A stretch of 64,000 nucleotides of DNA, from positions 1 through 64,000 of the forward strand of contig NZ_BJNZ01000021.1 of the NCBI RefSeq assembly GCF_006539945.1, read 5' to 3'. Position 1 is the stretch's first letter. Each line of letters starts with the position of its first letter. Below the pieces are notes generated by a model that worked only from the letters and a program-made list of their open reading frames with translations, was not told where the DNA came from and did no database searches. Both the position numbers and the translations under genes were made by a program. Below are positions 26,601 to 34,410 of this stretch, piece after piece. This DNA is from Cellulosimicrobium cellulans. Lineage in GTDB: Bacteria; Actinomycetota; Actinomycetes; Actinomycetales; Cellulomonadaceae.

Positions 26601-27410
26601 CGCCCGCACCGACTCGGTGAGCAGGATCTCGCGGCACGGCGGCGCCCACAGCCCGTGCTCGGCGATCTCGAGGCTGCGCTGGTCCGCGACCGCGAACCAG
26701 CGGATCTCCGACACCTCGTCGCCCCAGAACTCCACGCGCAGCGGGTGGTCCTCGGTGGGCGGGAACACGTCGAGGATGCCGCCGCGCACCGCGAACTCGC
26801 CGCGGCGCTCGACCATGTCCACGCGCGTGTACGCGGCCGCGACGAGCCGCTCCGCGACGTCGGTCAGGTCCGCCGTCGAGCCGGCGTGCAGCTCGACCGG
26901 CTCGAGCTCGCCCAGCCCGTCCACGACCGGCTGGAGGAGCGCACGCACCGGCATGACGAGCACGCGGACGGGCCCCGACGGCCCGACCTCCGGGTCCGGG
27001 TGCGCGAGGCGGCGGAACACGGCGATGCGCTTGGCGACCGTGTCCGCCCGCGGGCTCAGCCGCTCGTGCGGGAGCGTCTCCCAGCTCGGCAGCACCGCGA
27101 CCACGTCGGCCAGCTCGTCCGGCAGGTACGCCCGGACGCTCGCCGCGAGCTCGTCCGCGTCTCGCCCGGTCGCCGTCACGACCACGAGAGGGCGCGAGCC
27201 CGGGGCCCACGCGGCGCCTCCCACCGTGCCGTCGGACGCCGTGCCCTCGACCGGGCCCGTGGCCCGTGCCCCGGCCATCGCGGCGAGCAGCGGCGGGCGC
27301 GCGCCGGCCGGGCCGACCACGTCCGCCTCGCCGCGGGCGCGCACGTGCTCGACCGCCGCCGCCGCGGCGGGGTCGGCGAGGAGCGCGGGCAGGATGCCGG
27401 TGAGGTTCAT
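23658..27410 (-). CDS. mfd: Transcription-repair coupling factor
   Basis: A 1250-residue cytoplasmic ATP-dependent translocase that removes stalled RNA polymerase and recruits UvrA. The UvrB-like N-terminal modules cover ~1-400. An Ala/Gly/Ser-rich insertion at ~395-430 is not conserved in the family. The RNA polymerase-interacting (CarD-like) domain includes VVHEQHGVGRF (~565). The RecG-like motor has Walker A GDVGYGKTE (~717) and IIDEEQRFGV (~815). The TRG motif region and the C-terminal UvrA-masking domain (~1100-1200) follow. ATG 27410 gives MNLTGILPALL, the usual N terminus. In other actinobacteria mfd lies near pth/rplY and mazG/eno; here both intervals are enlarged by insertions. Confidence 0.97.
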   Translation of the reverse strand: MNLTGILPALLADPAAAAAVEHVRARGEADVVGPAGARPPLLAAMAGARATGPVEGTASDGTVGGAAWAPGSRPLVVVTATGRDADELAASVRAYLPDELADVVAVLPSWETLPHERLSPRADTVAKRIAVFRRLAHPDPEVGPSGPVRVLVMPVRALLQPVVDGLGELEPVELHAGSTADLTDVAERLVAAAYTRVDMVERRGEFAVRGGILDVFPPTEDHPLRVEFWGDEVSEIRWFAVADQRSLEIAEHGLWAPPCREILLTESVRARAAALVEQLPGAVEMLDRLAAGVAVEGMESLAPVLVDRMVPVLELVPDDALLVLDDAERVRRRAHDLVATTEEFLAAAWTGAVAGGASPLDLSAASFETFAEVRAVAQRRGLGWWTLSSFALDNPDLDLPTGEASAAGARAVDGAGASSGTTAAHVGESADGVPTFTLGARDVESYRGDVSRALDDVRGLQHAGWRLVLTTEGHGPAKRMVEQLGAVDTPARLVPRLDDEPEGGIVLVTPAMVGKGFVAPELRLAVFSEADLTGRAGTSTRDMRKMPSRRRNVVDPLQLKAGDFVVHEQHGVGRFVELVQRTLGTGGNAATREYLVIEYASSKRGQPGDRLFVPMDQLDQVTKYTGGESPSLNKMGGADWAKTKTRARKHVKEIAGELIRLYSARMATQGHAFGADTPWQRELEDAFAYVETPDQLATIDEVKADMEKTVPMDRLVCGDVGYGKTEIAIRAAFKAVQDGKQVAVLVPTTLLVQQHLETFSERYAGFPVTVRALSRFQTAKESEETIEGLRLGKVDVVIGTHRLITGSIRFKDLGLVIIDEEQRFGVEHKETLKQLRTNVDVLAMSATPIPRTLEMAVTGIREMSTLATPPEERHPVLTYVGAYEEKQIAAALRRELLREGQVFYVHNKVETIDRTASRLRELVPEARVGVAHGKMNEHQLDQVIRAFWEKELDVLVCTTIIETGLDISNANTLILERADMLGLSQLHQLRGRVGRGRERAYAYFLYPPERPLTETAHDRLATIAAHTDLGAGMQVAMKDLEIRGAGNLLGGEQSGHIAGVGFDLYVRMVGEAVANYRGDGPEEQPEISIELPVDAHLPESYIATERLRLEAYKKIAAATDAPELAEVRAELVDRYGALPDVASALFDVADFRNHARRAGLTDVTAQGKFVRFAPVDLAESAQLRLKRLYPGTLLKPAIRAFLVPYPTTARIGGRPLRGAEVLTWARQLIDAVIVGEVSAAAAVGTSSGAR

Positions 27411-27526
27411 GCGGTGGGGTCCCTCCGAGGACGGTGGTCGGGAGCGTCGGCGGCCGCGCGCGGGGCGGGCCCGGGTCGAGGACGGTGCCGGGGCTGGCTG
27501 AGGACACGACGGGGCAGCACGAACGG

Positions 27527-27563
27527 CCCGGACCGAGGCTCACCGAGGGTGAGCGGGTCCGGG
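27527..27563. other. Two-part hairpin in the mfd/PAP2 divergent gap
   Basis: The 302-bp gap between divergent mfd and PAP2 contains an inner perfect stem, GCTCACC/GGTGAGC (27538-27544 with 27548-27554), under an outer CCCGGACC/GGTCCGGG stem (27527-27534 with 27556-27563). On the mfd strand it would sit in the leader or promoter region. Further right, two TCACCC motifs lie 10 bp apart (27650 and 27660). No other element was found. Confidence 0.45.
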
Positions 27564-27712
27564 CTGACGTCGTGCGGGACGACGGATCCCAGCGTACGCC
27601 TCGGCGCCCACACGTCGACCGGCGGCGGCGGGACGGGCAGGCGGCGTTTTCACCCGGCGTCACCCGCTCGCGACCGGTGACACGGTCCCCGCTGCTCCGT
27701 CATGCTCGGGGC

Positions 27713-28429
27713 GTGTCCACGTCTGCGGCGCCGGCCTCCGTGCCGGCCCGGCCCCGCTCCGCCGCGCTCCTGGTGGTGCTCGTGCTGCTCGTCGCGGCCT
27801 TCGTCGCGCTCTGGGCCGCCTCGCACCTCACCGTCGCGGGCCAGCAGGCCGACGCCGGGGCGTTCCGGACCCTCGCTCCCCTGCACGACGCCGGCCGCGA
27901 CCTCGCGGGGGCGCTGCGCCGGGGTCTCCCCGTGGCGTGCGCGGCCGTCGTCGCCGTCCTGGGCGTGGTCGCGCTCGTGCGCCGCGCGTGGCGCGACCTC
28001 CTCGCCGCGGTCGTCGTCGTGCTCGGGACGGTCGGGATCGCGCTCGGGCTCCGCGAGGTCCTCGTACGGCCCGACCTCGGGGGCTACGGCTACGCCCACC
28101 AGACCTTCCCGAGCGGGCACGTCGCCGTGGTCGGCGGCCTGTGCGTCGCGATCTGGCTGCTGTGGCCGTGGCCGGCGTCGCGGACGGCCGCGGGCTGGGC
28201 CGGGCTCGGCGTGACGGCGGTCGCCGCCCTCGCCTCCGTCGTGACGTACGCGCACCGGCCGAGCGACGTCGTCGGCTCGCTGCTCGTCGCGGTGGCCGTC
28301 ACGGTGGCCGTCGTGTGGCTGCTCGACGTCCCGCGGGGAGCCCGCACGGCCGACGCGCCCCCGGCGGCGCCTCCCGCCGTCACCGACGGGACGCCCCGGC
28401 CTCCCCGGGTCGGCGACCCCTCGGCCTGA
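27713..28429 (+). CDS. PAP2-family membrane phosphatase
   Basis: A 238-residue membrane phosphatase with about five or six hydrophobic segments. The PAP2 signature is seen as LREVLVRP (motif 1), FPSGHVAV (motif 2) and YAHRPSDVVG (motif 3), with the catalytic His residues in motifs 2 and 3. At the edge of a polysaccharide cluster it may dephosphorylate undecaprenyl pyrophosphate or another lipid carrier (inference). GTG 27713 is chosen as the start closest to the first membrane segment; GTG 27677 is also in frame. Its 3' end overlaps the opposite-strand glycosyltransferase by 50 bp. Confidence 0.85.
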   Translation: MSTSAAPASVPARPRSAALLVVLVLLVAAFVALWAASHLTVAGQQADAGAFRTLAPLHDAGRDLAGALRRGLPVACAAVVAVLGVVALVRRAWRDLLAAVVVVLGTVGIALGLREVLVRPDLGGYGYAHQTFPSGHVAVVGGLCVAIWLLWPWPASRTAAGWAGLGVTAVAALASVVTYAHRPSDVVGSLLVAVAVTVAVVWLLDVPRGARTADAPPAAPPAVTDGTPRPPRVGDPSA

Positions 28430-29576
28430 CCGCGGGGAGCCCCGCGTAGAGGTCCTCGTACCGGTCGACGACGCGCTCCCACGTGAAGTCCTCGACCCGC
28501 CGACGGCCGGCGGCCCCGACCCGCTCCGCGCGCTCCGGGTCGTCGAGCAGGCCGAGCACGGCAGCCGCCAGCGCCTGCGTGTCCTGCGGGTCCACGAGCA
28601 CGCCGTCGACGCCGTCGGTGACGATCTCCGGCGGCCCGCCCCGCACGGTCGCCACGAGCGGCCGGCCCGACCGCCACGCCTCGAGGACGACGAGCGGGGC
28701 GGCGTCCGCGCGGCTCGGCACGACGACCACGTCCGCGGCCGCGAGGCGCGCCGCGACCTCGGGCGGGTCCAGCCGCCCGGGGAGCTCGACGCGGTCCGTC
28801 AGCCCCGCCGACGCGACCCGGCGGCGCAGCGCGGCCGCCTCGCCCCCGTCGCCGACGACGACGAGCCGCGCCCGGTCGCGCAACGGCGACGACGCGAACG
28901 CGTCCACGAGCAGGTCGAACCCCTTGACGTGCTCGATCCGCCCCACCGCGACGACCACGGGCTCGCGCACCGAGCCCGACTGCGTGGGCTCCCCCGCCGC
29001 GTCGTGCCCGGCGAGGTCGACGCCGTTCGGGACGACGACGGCGTCCGGCGCCCCGAAGCGGACCAGGTCGTCGGCGACGACGCGCGAGCACCCCGTCACC
29101 GCGCCCGCGACACCGATCGAGCGCTCGAGCGCCGCGCGCAGCAGCCGCGAGTGCTCGAACACCGCGTGGTCGTCCGCGAAGGTCTCCCCGTGGGAGCTGA
29201 CCACGAGCGGCGTGCGCGTGAGCGTGCGCATCCCGAGGGCGTACGCGCCGTTCGGGCCGAAGCACTGCACGTGCAGCACGTCGGGCCGGAACGCCCGGAA
29301 CGCCCGGCCCCAGGCGAGCGCGGCCCCCGGCGCGGCGAGGGCGAACCGGGCGACGTCGCCGGGCCGGCTCGACGGCTGCGGGGTCGGCAGGTAGCGCACG
29401 AGGACGCCGTCGACGCGCCGGGTCCCCAGGTGCTCGCCGCGGTCCACGGTCCAGACCTCGACCTGCGTGCCGCGCGTCGCGAGGACGCGCGCGACGTGGC
29501 GCACGTGCGACTCGACGCCCCCCGTGTGCGGGTCGAACGAGCTCGCGACCAGCGCCACCCGACGACGCCCTGCCAT
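28380..29576 (-). CDS. GT4-family glycosyltransferase
   Basis: A 398-residue GT-B enzyme. The N-terminal half contains the acceptor Gly loop FDPHTGGVESHV and an SSHGETFADDHA segment. The C-terminal half has VGRIEHVKGFDLLV, the donor motif E-x7-E-like region (DAAPLVVLEAWRSGRP) and GGPPEIV. It probably adds a sugar from a nucleotide donor to a cytoplasmic glycan intermediate. ATG 29576 is preferred over an upstream in-frame ATG because the family N terminus starts at RRVALVASSF. It is divergent from the next GT across a palindrome-bearing 179-bp gap. Confidence 0.9.
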   Translation of the reverse strand: MAGRRRVALVASSFDPHTGGVESHVRHVARVLATRGTQVEVWTVDRGEHLGTRRVDGVLVRYLPTPQPSSRPGDVARFALAAPGAALAWGRAFRAFRPDVLHVQCFGPNGAYALGMRTLTRTPLVVSSHGETFADDHAVFEHSRLLRAALERSIGVAGAVTGCSRVVADDLVRFGAPDAVVVPNGVDLAGHDAAGEPTQSGSVREPVVVAVGRIEHVKGFDLLVDAFASSPLRDRARLVVVGDGGEAAALRRRVASAGLTDRVELPGRLDPPEVAARLAAADVVVVPSRADAAPLVVLEAWRSGRPLVATVRGGPPEIVTDGVDGVLVDPQDTQALAAAVLGLLDDPERAERVGAAGRRRVEDFTWERVVDRYEDLYAGLPAVRPRGRRPGEAGASRR

Positions 29577-29670
29577 GCGTCCCTCACCCTCTCGCGGGAC
29601 GTCCCGCGCCTGGTCCACGATCACCCGCTCATCACCCGCTCCCGCAGGTCCGACGGGGCGTCGGCGCCAC

Positions 29671-29687
29671 TAGAGTGGGCCACTCTA
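29671..29687. promoter_or_regulatory. Symmetric TAGAGTGG-G-CCACTCTA palindrome between divergent GTs
   Basis: A perfect 8-bp inverted repeat around one G. TAGAGT, a -10-like hexamer, reads on both strands, so the site could be a shared operator or two back-to-back promoters for the divergent glycosyltransferase genes. Confidence 0.5.
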
Positions 29688-29755
29688 CCGACCGCTCCGG
29701 TCGTCCCGACCGTGCCGCACCCGCCACGCACCACGCCCCGAGGGGGACCCTCCCG

Positions 29756-30832
29756 ATGCCGCAGCTCGTCGTCGCGACCGTCGCGGTCGAGGTCCCGATG
29801 GGGGCCCAGGTGTACCAGGAGGAGGTCGCGGCGCGCGCGGCGGGGGCGCTCGCGGACGGTTCCGCCGGTGCGACCGGCCCGTGGTCCGTCGACCGCGCCG
29901 TCTTCCGCTCGCTGCGCTCCCCGCTCGCCGGGACCCACCGGCTCCCGCTCGGACGCCTCGGCTCCGCGAGCCCCGCGGTGCGCCGGGCCGTCGGCCGCGC
30001 GGTCTACCCGCGCGGCGCCGTCGTGCACCGCGTGGGGCTGGACCTGCCGCCGCACCCGACGCGCGACGTCGTCGCCGTGCAGGACGTCGTGTCGTGGCGC
30101 TACGACGACGAGTCCGCACCGGTGCGCGCGGCCGCGGCGGAGGTCCGCCGCGCGGCGGCCGTGGTGTGCGTGTCGGAGTTCAGCGCGGACGAGGCGGCCG
30201 ACGTCCTCGGGCTCGCCGAGCGGCCCGCCGTGGCCTACAACGGCGTCGACCCGGTCTACTTCTCCGCCGAGCCGCTCCCTCGCGAGCGTCTCGCGGCGCT
30301 GGGGGTGGACGGCCCCTACGTGCTGCACGCGGGCGGCGCGTCGCGGCGCAAGAACCTCGAGGAGCTCGCGGTCGCGTGGACCGCCGTCCGCTCCGCGCGC
30401 CCCGACCTCACGCTCGTCATGAGCGGGCCGCCGCACCCGCGGCGCACCGCGCTGTTCGCGGACCTCCCCGGCACGCGGCTCGTCGGTCGGCTGCCGGGCG
30501 AGCTGATGCCGGGGCTCGTCGCAGGCGCGGCGGCCGTGGCCGTGCCGTCGCGCTACGAGGGGTTCGGGCTGCCCGCCCTCGAGGCGATGGCCGCCGGCGT
30601 CCCCGTGGTCGCGGCGCGCACCAGCTCGCTCCCCGAGGTCGTGGGCGACGGCGGCGTGCTCGCCGAGCCGGACGGCGCGAGCCTCGCGGAGGCCCTGCTG
30701 TGGGTGACGACGCGCGACGCCGAGGTCGAGGCGCTCGTCGGGCGCGGGCGCGAGCGCGCCGCCACGTTCACGTGGGAGCGCAGCGCCGCGCAGCACGCCG
30801 CGATCTGGCGCGCGGTCGCCGCGCGCGGCTGA
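29756..30832 (+). CDS. GT4-family (mannosyltransferase-like) glycosyltransferase
   Basis: A 358-residue GT-B enzyme. The central VCVSEFSADEA and YNGVDPVYF mark the end of the first Rossmann domain. The donor domain has HAGGASRRKNLEELAVAW, then VAVPSRYEGFGLPALEAMAAGVPVVAA with the E-x7-E motif, and SLPEVVGDGG. This pattern is typical of WbaZ/MtfB-like mannosyltransferases. ATG 29756 follows GAGGGGGA. It converges on the GH-A-like gene with a 26-bp gap. Confidence 0.9.
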   Translation: MPQLVVATVAVEVPMGAQVYQEEVAARAAGALADGSAGATGPWSVDRAVFRSLRSPLAGTHRLPLGRLGSASPAVRRAVGRAVYPRGAVVHRVGLDLPPHPTRDVVAVQDVVSWRYDDESAPVRAAAAEVRRAAAVVCVSEFSADEAADVLGLAERPAVAYNGVDPVYFSAEPLPRERLAALGVDGPYVLHAGGASRRKNLEELAVAWTAVRSARPDLTLVMSGPPHPRRTALFADLPGTRLVGRLPGELMPGLVAGAAAVAVPSRYEGFGLPALEAMAAGVPVVAARTSSLPEVVGDGGVLAEPDGASLAEALLWVTTRDAEVEALVGRGRERAATFTWERSAAQHAAIWRAVAARG

Positions 30833-30858
30833 CCGCGCCCACGCCCCGGTGACGGCGC

Positions 30859-33800
30859 TCACCCCGCCGGCTCCCACGCCTGGACCGCGCTGATCGTCGC
30901 GATCCACTCGCTCTCCGTCGCGAGCGGGATGAAGTCGGGGTGCAGCCCGCCGACGATCCCCGTGTAGTTCGCCGCGAGCACGGGCACGTCGCGCTCGGTC
31001 GTCATCGGGAGCGTCACCCGCACGGCCGTGACCTCGACGGGCTCGAACGTGAAGAGCGCGACGCGGTCGAGGAGCTGGTCGGTCTGCTGCGCGACGTCGT
31101 GCCAGTCGCCGTCGGGCGTCCGCACGGAGACGGTGTAGTCGCGCAGTCCCGACGTGCAGCACCGGATGCCGGCCGTCGCGACGGCGACGCGGTCGATCGT
31201 GCGCGGGCCGTCGGTGGCGACCTCGACGCCGGGGGTCTCGTCGACCGACCCGTCGGCCAGGCGCCCCGACCGCCACGGCTCGCGCACGGCGAAGGTCCCC
31301 GACGTCACGACGTCGGGACCGCTCGCGTCCTCGTGGGTCGACGTCGCGGTCACCGGCCGACCCTCGAGCACGTCGCCGCCGAACGGCTCGACGGGAGCGA
31401 CCTCGAGGGCCGTGCCCGCGGGCGCGACGAGCAGCACGGGCGCGCCGTTCACCGGGACCTCGACGCCCCCGGAGGGGACCTCCAGGCCGCGCTCGGCGCC
31501 GTACGGGTCGCGCGCGGTCACGGTGACCGCACCGCCCGGCGCCGTCAGCCGCACGGTGGTGGACAGGTCCTCGCTCCACAGGGCGAGCAGCTCGGCGCCC
31601 TCGACCTCGCCCGTCCCGGGCGCGCGCACGGCGTGGACCCCGGGCGTCCCCGTCTCGACCGCCTCGGGCGGCCCGAACCCGTCGAGGAACGCCGCGCTCG
31701 CCGCGAAGGCGGCGCCGGCGGGTTTCACGTACTGCCCGTACTGGAGCAGCGACCACGAGTTCCCCGCCTCGCCGAACCCGCCCTCGGAGAAGAAGTACGT
31801 CCACTCGTCGACGCCCTCGAGCCCGTACCAGAGGAGCTTGCGCACGACGTCGGACCCGCCCGCCCAGAAGTTCGCGACGCCGTCGGACCACCACCCGGTC
31901 TCGGTGTCCCACACGGGAACGTCCCCGCACGGACCGATCGCCTCGCGCAGCCGGTCCAGCTCGGCGCCGTCCGCGGAGAACCCCTCCTCCTCCCACGACC
32001 GGTTGAACCCGGTGTAGGGGTGGATCCCGACGACGTCGAGCGAGTCGCAGCCGCCCGCCGCGACCAGGTCGGCCCACCACGCGGGCTCGATGCCGAGCGT
32101 GTTGCCGCCGACCACGACGACGTCGGCCGACGCGTCGCGAGCGCCCGCCGCGAACGGCGCGCCGACCTCCTCCTCGTACGCGGCCGCGTCCTCGTAGCCC
32201 GTGTTGTTGGGCTCGTTCCACGGCTGCCAGTAGCGGACCTGCGGCGCGTGCTCGTGGACGGCGGAGACGATCTCGCGCGCCCAGCCCTCCCAGGTCCCGG
32301 CCTCCACCGCGGCCTGCTCCGCCTCGCCCCCCGAGCCGAGCTGGAGCGTGAGGACCACGCCCGTCTCCTCGGCGAGCTCGGCGGCGGCCGCGAGCTCGGT
32401 GAACGGGTCGACGTCGGCGGGCTCCTCGCCCTCCTCCTCGTCGGGCGCGAACGCCGCGTTCGGCAGCGAGTCCCAGACGAGCGCGGCGGCGTCCGGCTCG
32501 GCGGTCGGGTCGGGCACGATCGCCCCGAAGTCGAGCTGCGTGCGGTGGCTGCCCACGCCGAGCTGCTCGGCGAGCTGCACGCCGCGCAGCGGGCCGGCGC
32601 CGCCCCAGTCCGCGCCGTCCGCGAGCGCCGCCGGGTCGAGCCCGCTGCCCGCGGCGGCCACGGTGTAGCGCAGGCACGTCCCCGAGACCGCCTCGCCCGT
32701 CGCGGCGTCGACGAGCGCGGCGTCGACCTCGTACACCCCCGGCCGGGTCGGCGGCAGGTCGAGCGGGACCTCCCCACCCTCGGCGGGGAGATCGACGACG
32801 GTCTCCTCGCCGATCACGGGGTCCCACACGCGCGGGTCGCCGCGCACCTGGTACCGCAGGCGGTACGTCCCGGCCGCGGCGCCCCATGCCTCGTCGAACG
32901 CGGCGACCACGCGCGGCGCGGTCCCGTCGGGGAAGACGCCGTAGGGCGCGTCCACGAGCAGCCCTGCGCCGAGCCCGAGCCCGCCGAACAGCTCCTCGTT
33001 CGCCGCGTTGTACTTCACCGGCGCGCCGAGCTGGTACGCCATGCGGTCGGCCGAGATCTCGGTGAGGGCGAACCCGCCGTCCTCGCCGTGCGTGAGCACG
33101 TAGTAGGGCGCGTCCCCGGCCGTGCCGTCGCGCAGCACCGGCGTGCTCTCCCACAGCGCGAACGGCTGCTCGAGGTCCTTGTGCGTGTCCGGCCACACGC
33201 CCCGGAACACGCCGTCGCTCCCCCACCACCGGAACCCGAGGTTCTCGTCGGCGACCACGAGGCCGTCGCCCGCCGGCCCCGACGACGGTCCGGTGGTGGC
33301 ACCCGTCGTGTCGTCGAGCCAGGGCACGCGCGGGACGCCGAACGGTCGCCCGCGCACCCACGAGGCGCCGAGGTGGAGGTCCGGGTCGTCGCCGCCCGGC
33401 CCGACGGCGCGCAAGTCGAGCGTGCGGCGCTCGTCGTCGCGCACGTCCGTCTGGACGAGGGCCGTGCCGTCCGGGAGCTGGGCGAGGACCGCGCCGTCGA
33501 ACGGGGTCTCCGCGAGGAGCTCTCCGTCGCCCGACACCTCGTGCAGGACCTCGCCCGCCTCCTGGACGCCGACGACGGTCCCGCCGTCGTCCGTCCAGCG
33601 CACCGTCCCGTACAGGTCGAGCAGGTCGCCCGAGGTGTGCTCCCCCTCGGGGATCGTCGTCGCCCACGTCGTGGTGCCGTCCGGCGCGACCTTGAGCAGG
33701 TCGCGCCGGTGCATGAGGGTGTCGAGCAGGTAGACGCTCCCGTCGGGGTCGGCCTCGAAGGAGTCGGTCCGGAACGTCTCGCTCGCGCCGTCCCAGTCGA

Positions 33801-34236
33801 GCTCGACCGGCGTCGTCGCCTCCACGTCCCCGGTCGCGAGGTCGTAGCGCGTCACGGTGTACGTCGCCTCGCGGTCCCACTCCAGCACGTATGCGGCGCC
33901 GTCGAGCACACGGAACGTGACGAGCTCGCCGTCGTCGAGCGTCACGACGTCGTCGACGACCGTGCGGATCCCGTCCAGCGCCTCGGTGTCGACGCCGTCG
34001 TCGGTCACCTGCTCGAGGCGGGGGAACCCGCACAGGGGCAGCGCGCCCGCCTGCGTGACGGGTGCCGCCGCGGGGACCGGGGACGCGGTGAACGGCTGCG
34101 CGCCCGGTGCGGTCCCCGTCCCGGTGCCGCCGATCACGACGGCGGCCACCACCCCGAGGACCGCGGCGACGACGCCGCCGACCACCGTGGGGTCCGCGCC
34201 GCCCGGTGACCCCTTGCCGTCTTCGTCCGAAGCCAT
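30859..34236 (-). CDS. Membrane-anchored GH-A-like glycosidase with N-terminal propeller-like region
   Basis: 1125 residues. A short cytoplasmic tail, then one membrane segment (~18-38, VVGGVVAAVLGVVAAVV) and an extracellular body. Residues ~60-470 look like a beta-propeller (repeated blade-like G-T-A-L-V, D-G-S-V-Y-L-L units). A beta domain precedes a (beta/alpha)8 region (~565-850) carrying WQPWNEPNN (Glu ~675) and VPVWDTETGWW (Glu ~779), the acid/base and nucleophile pattern and spacing of clan GH-A (GH39/GH5-like). The C terminus (~985-1125) resembles an F5/8-type or CBM-like beta-sandwich. It lies inside the polysaccharide cluster and is divergent from the exporter ATPase, so it may trim or release the cluster's own polymer (inference). 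I do not recognise a named family member. Confidence 0.8.
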   Translation of the reverse strand: MASDEDGKGSPGGADPTVVGGVVAAVLGVVAAVVIGGTGTGTAPGAQPFTASPVPAAAPVTQAGALPLCGFPRLEQVTDDGVDTEALDGIRTVVDDVVTLDDGELVTFRVLDGAAYVLEWDREATYTVTRYDLATGDVEATTPVELDWDGASETFRTDSFEADPDGSVYLLDTLMHRRDLLKVAPDGTTTWATTIPEGEHTSGDLLDLYGTVRWTDDGGTVVGVQEAGEVLHEVSGDGELLAETPFDGAVLAQLPDGTALVQTDVRDDERRTLDLRAVGPGGDDPDLHLGASWVRGRPFGVPRVPWLDDTTGATTGPSSGPAGDGLVVADENLGFRWWGSDGVFRGVWPDTHKDLEQPFALWESTPVLRDGTAGDAPYYVLTHGEDGGFALTEISADRMAYQLGAPVKYNAANEELFGGLGLGAGLLVDAPYGVFPDGTAPRVVAAFDEAWGAAAGTYRLRYQVRGDPRVWDPVIGEETVVDLPAEGGEVPLDLPPTRPGVYEVDAALVDAATGEAVSGTCLRYTVAAAGSGLDPAALADGADWGGAGPLRGVQLAEQLGVGSHRTQLDFGAIVPDPTAEPDAAALVWDSLPNAAFAPDEEEGEEPADVDPFTELAAAAELAEETGVVLTLQLGSGGEAEQAAVEAGTWEGWAREIVSAVHEHAPQVRYWQPWNEPNNTGYEDAAAYEEEVGAPFAAGARDASADVVVVGGNTLGIEPAWWADLVAAGGCDSLDVVGIHPYTGFNRSWEEEGFSADGAELDRLREAIGPCGDVPVWDTETGWWSDGVANFWAGGSDVVRKLLWYGLEGVDEWTYFFSEGGFGEAGNSWSLLQYGQYVKPAGAAFAASAAFLDGFGPPEAVETGTPGVHAVRAPGTGEVEGAELLALWSEDLSTTVRLTAPGGAVTVTARDPYGAERGLEVPSGGVEVPVNGAPVLLVAPAGTALEVAPVEPFGGDVLEGRPVTATSTHEDASGPDVVTSGTFAVREPWRSGRLADGSVDETPGVEVATDGPRTIDRVAVATAGIRCCTSGLRDYTVSVRTPDGDWHDVAQQTDQLLDRVALFTFEPVEVTAVRVTLPMTTERDVPVLAANYTGIVGGLHPDFIPLATESEWIATISAVQAWEPAG

Positions 34237-34398
34237 CTCGTCGCCCTGCCGTCGTCGGGCCCGGCACTGGTGCCGCTCCCGCGATCGTAGGACCGTACCC
34301 CGCCGTCACAGGGCGCCCGGGAGCACTTTCACCCGCGTTCGTCCGGTTCTGGGCTCGATTCACCCGATCGACCCGGCCCTGGGCGCCAGGAGGGCGAC

Positions 34399-34404
34399 TA
34401 TCTT
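34399..34404 (+). promoter_or_regulatory. TATCTT -10 box, leaderless exporter operon
   Basis: TATCTT, then 6 nt, then GTG 34411; there is no ribosome binding site at normal distance. Two TTCACCC motifs (tcaccc at 34329 and 34360) lie 31 bp apart upstream. Confidence 0.5.
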
Positions 34405-34410
34405 TCATCT

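Noticed and set aside
34320-34370. PhoP-type PHO boxes upstream of the exporter
   Set aside because: TTCACCC resembles the Streptomyces PHO-box core, but the copies are not in 11-bp register, so I keep the motif as unassigned.
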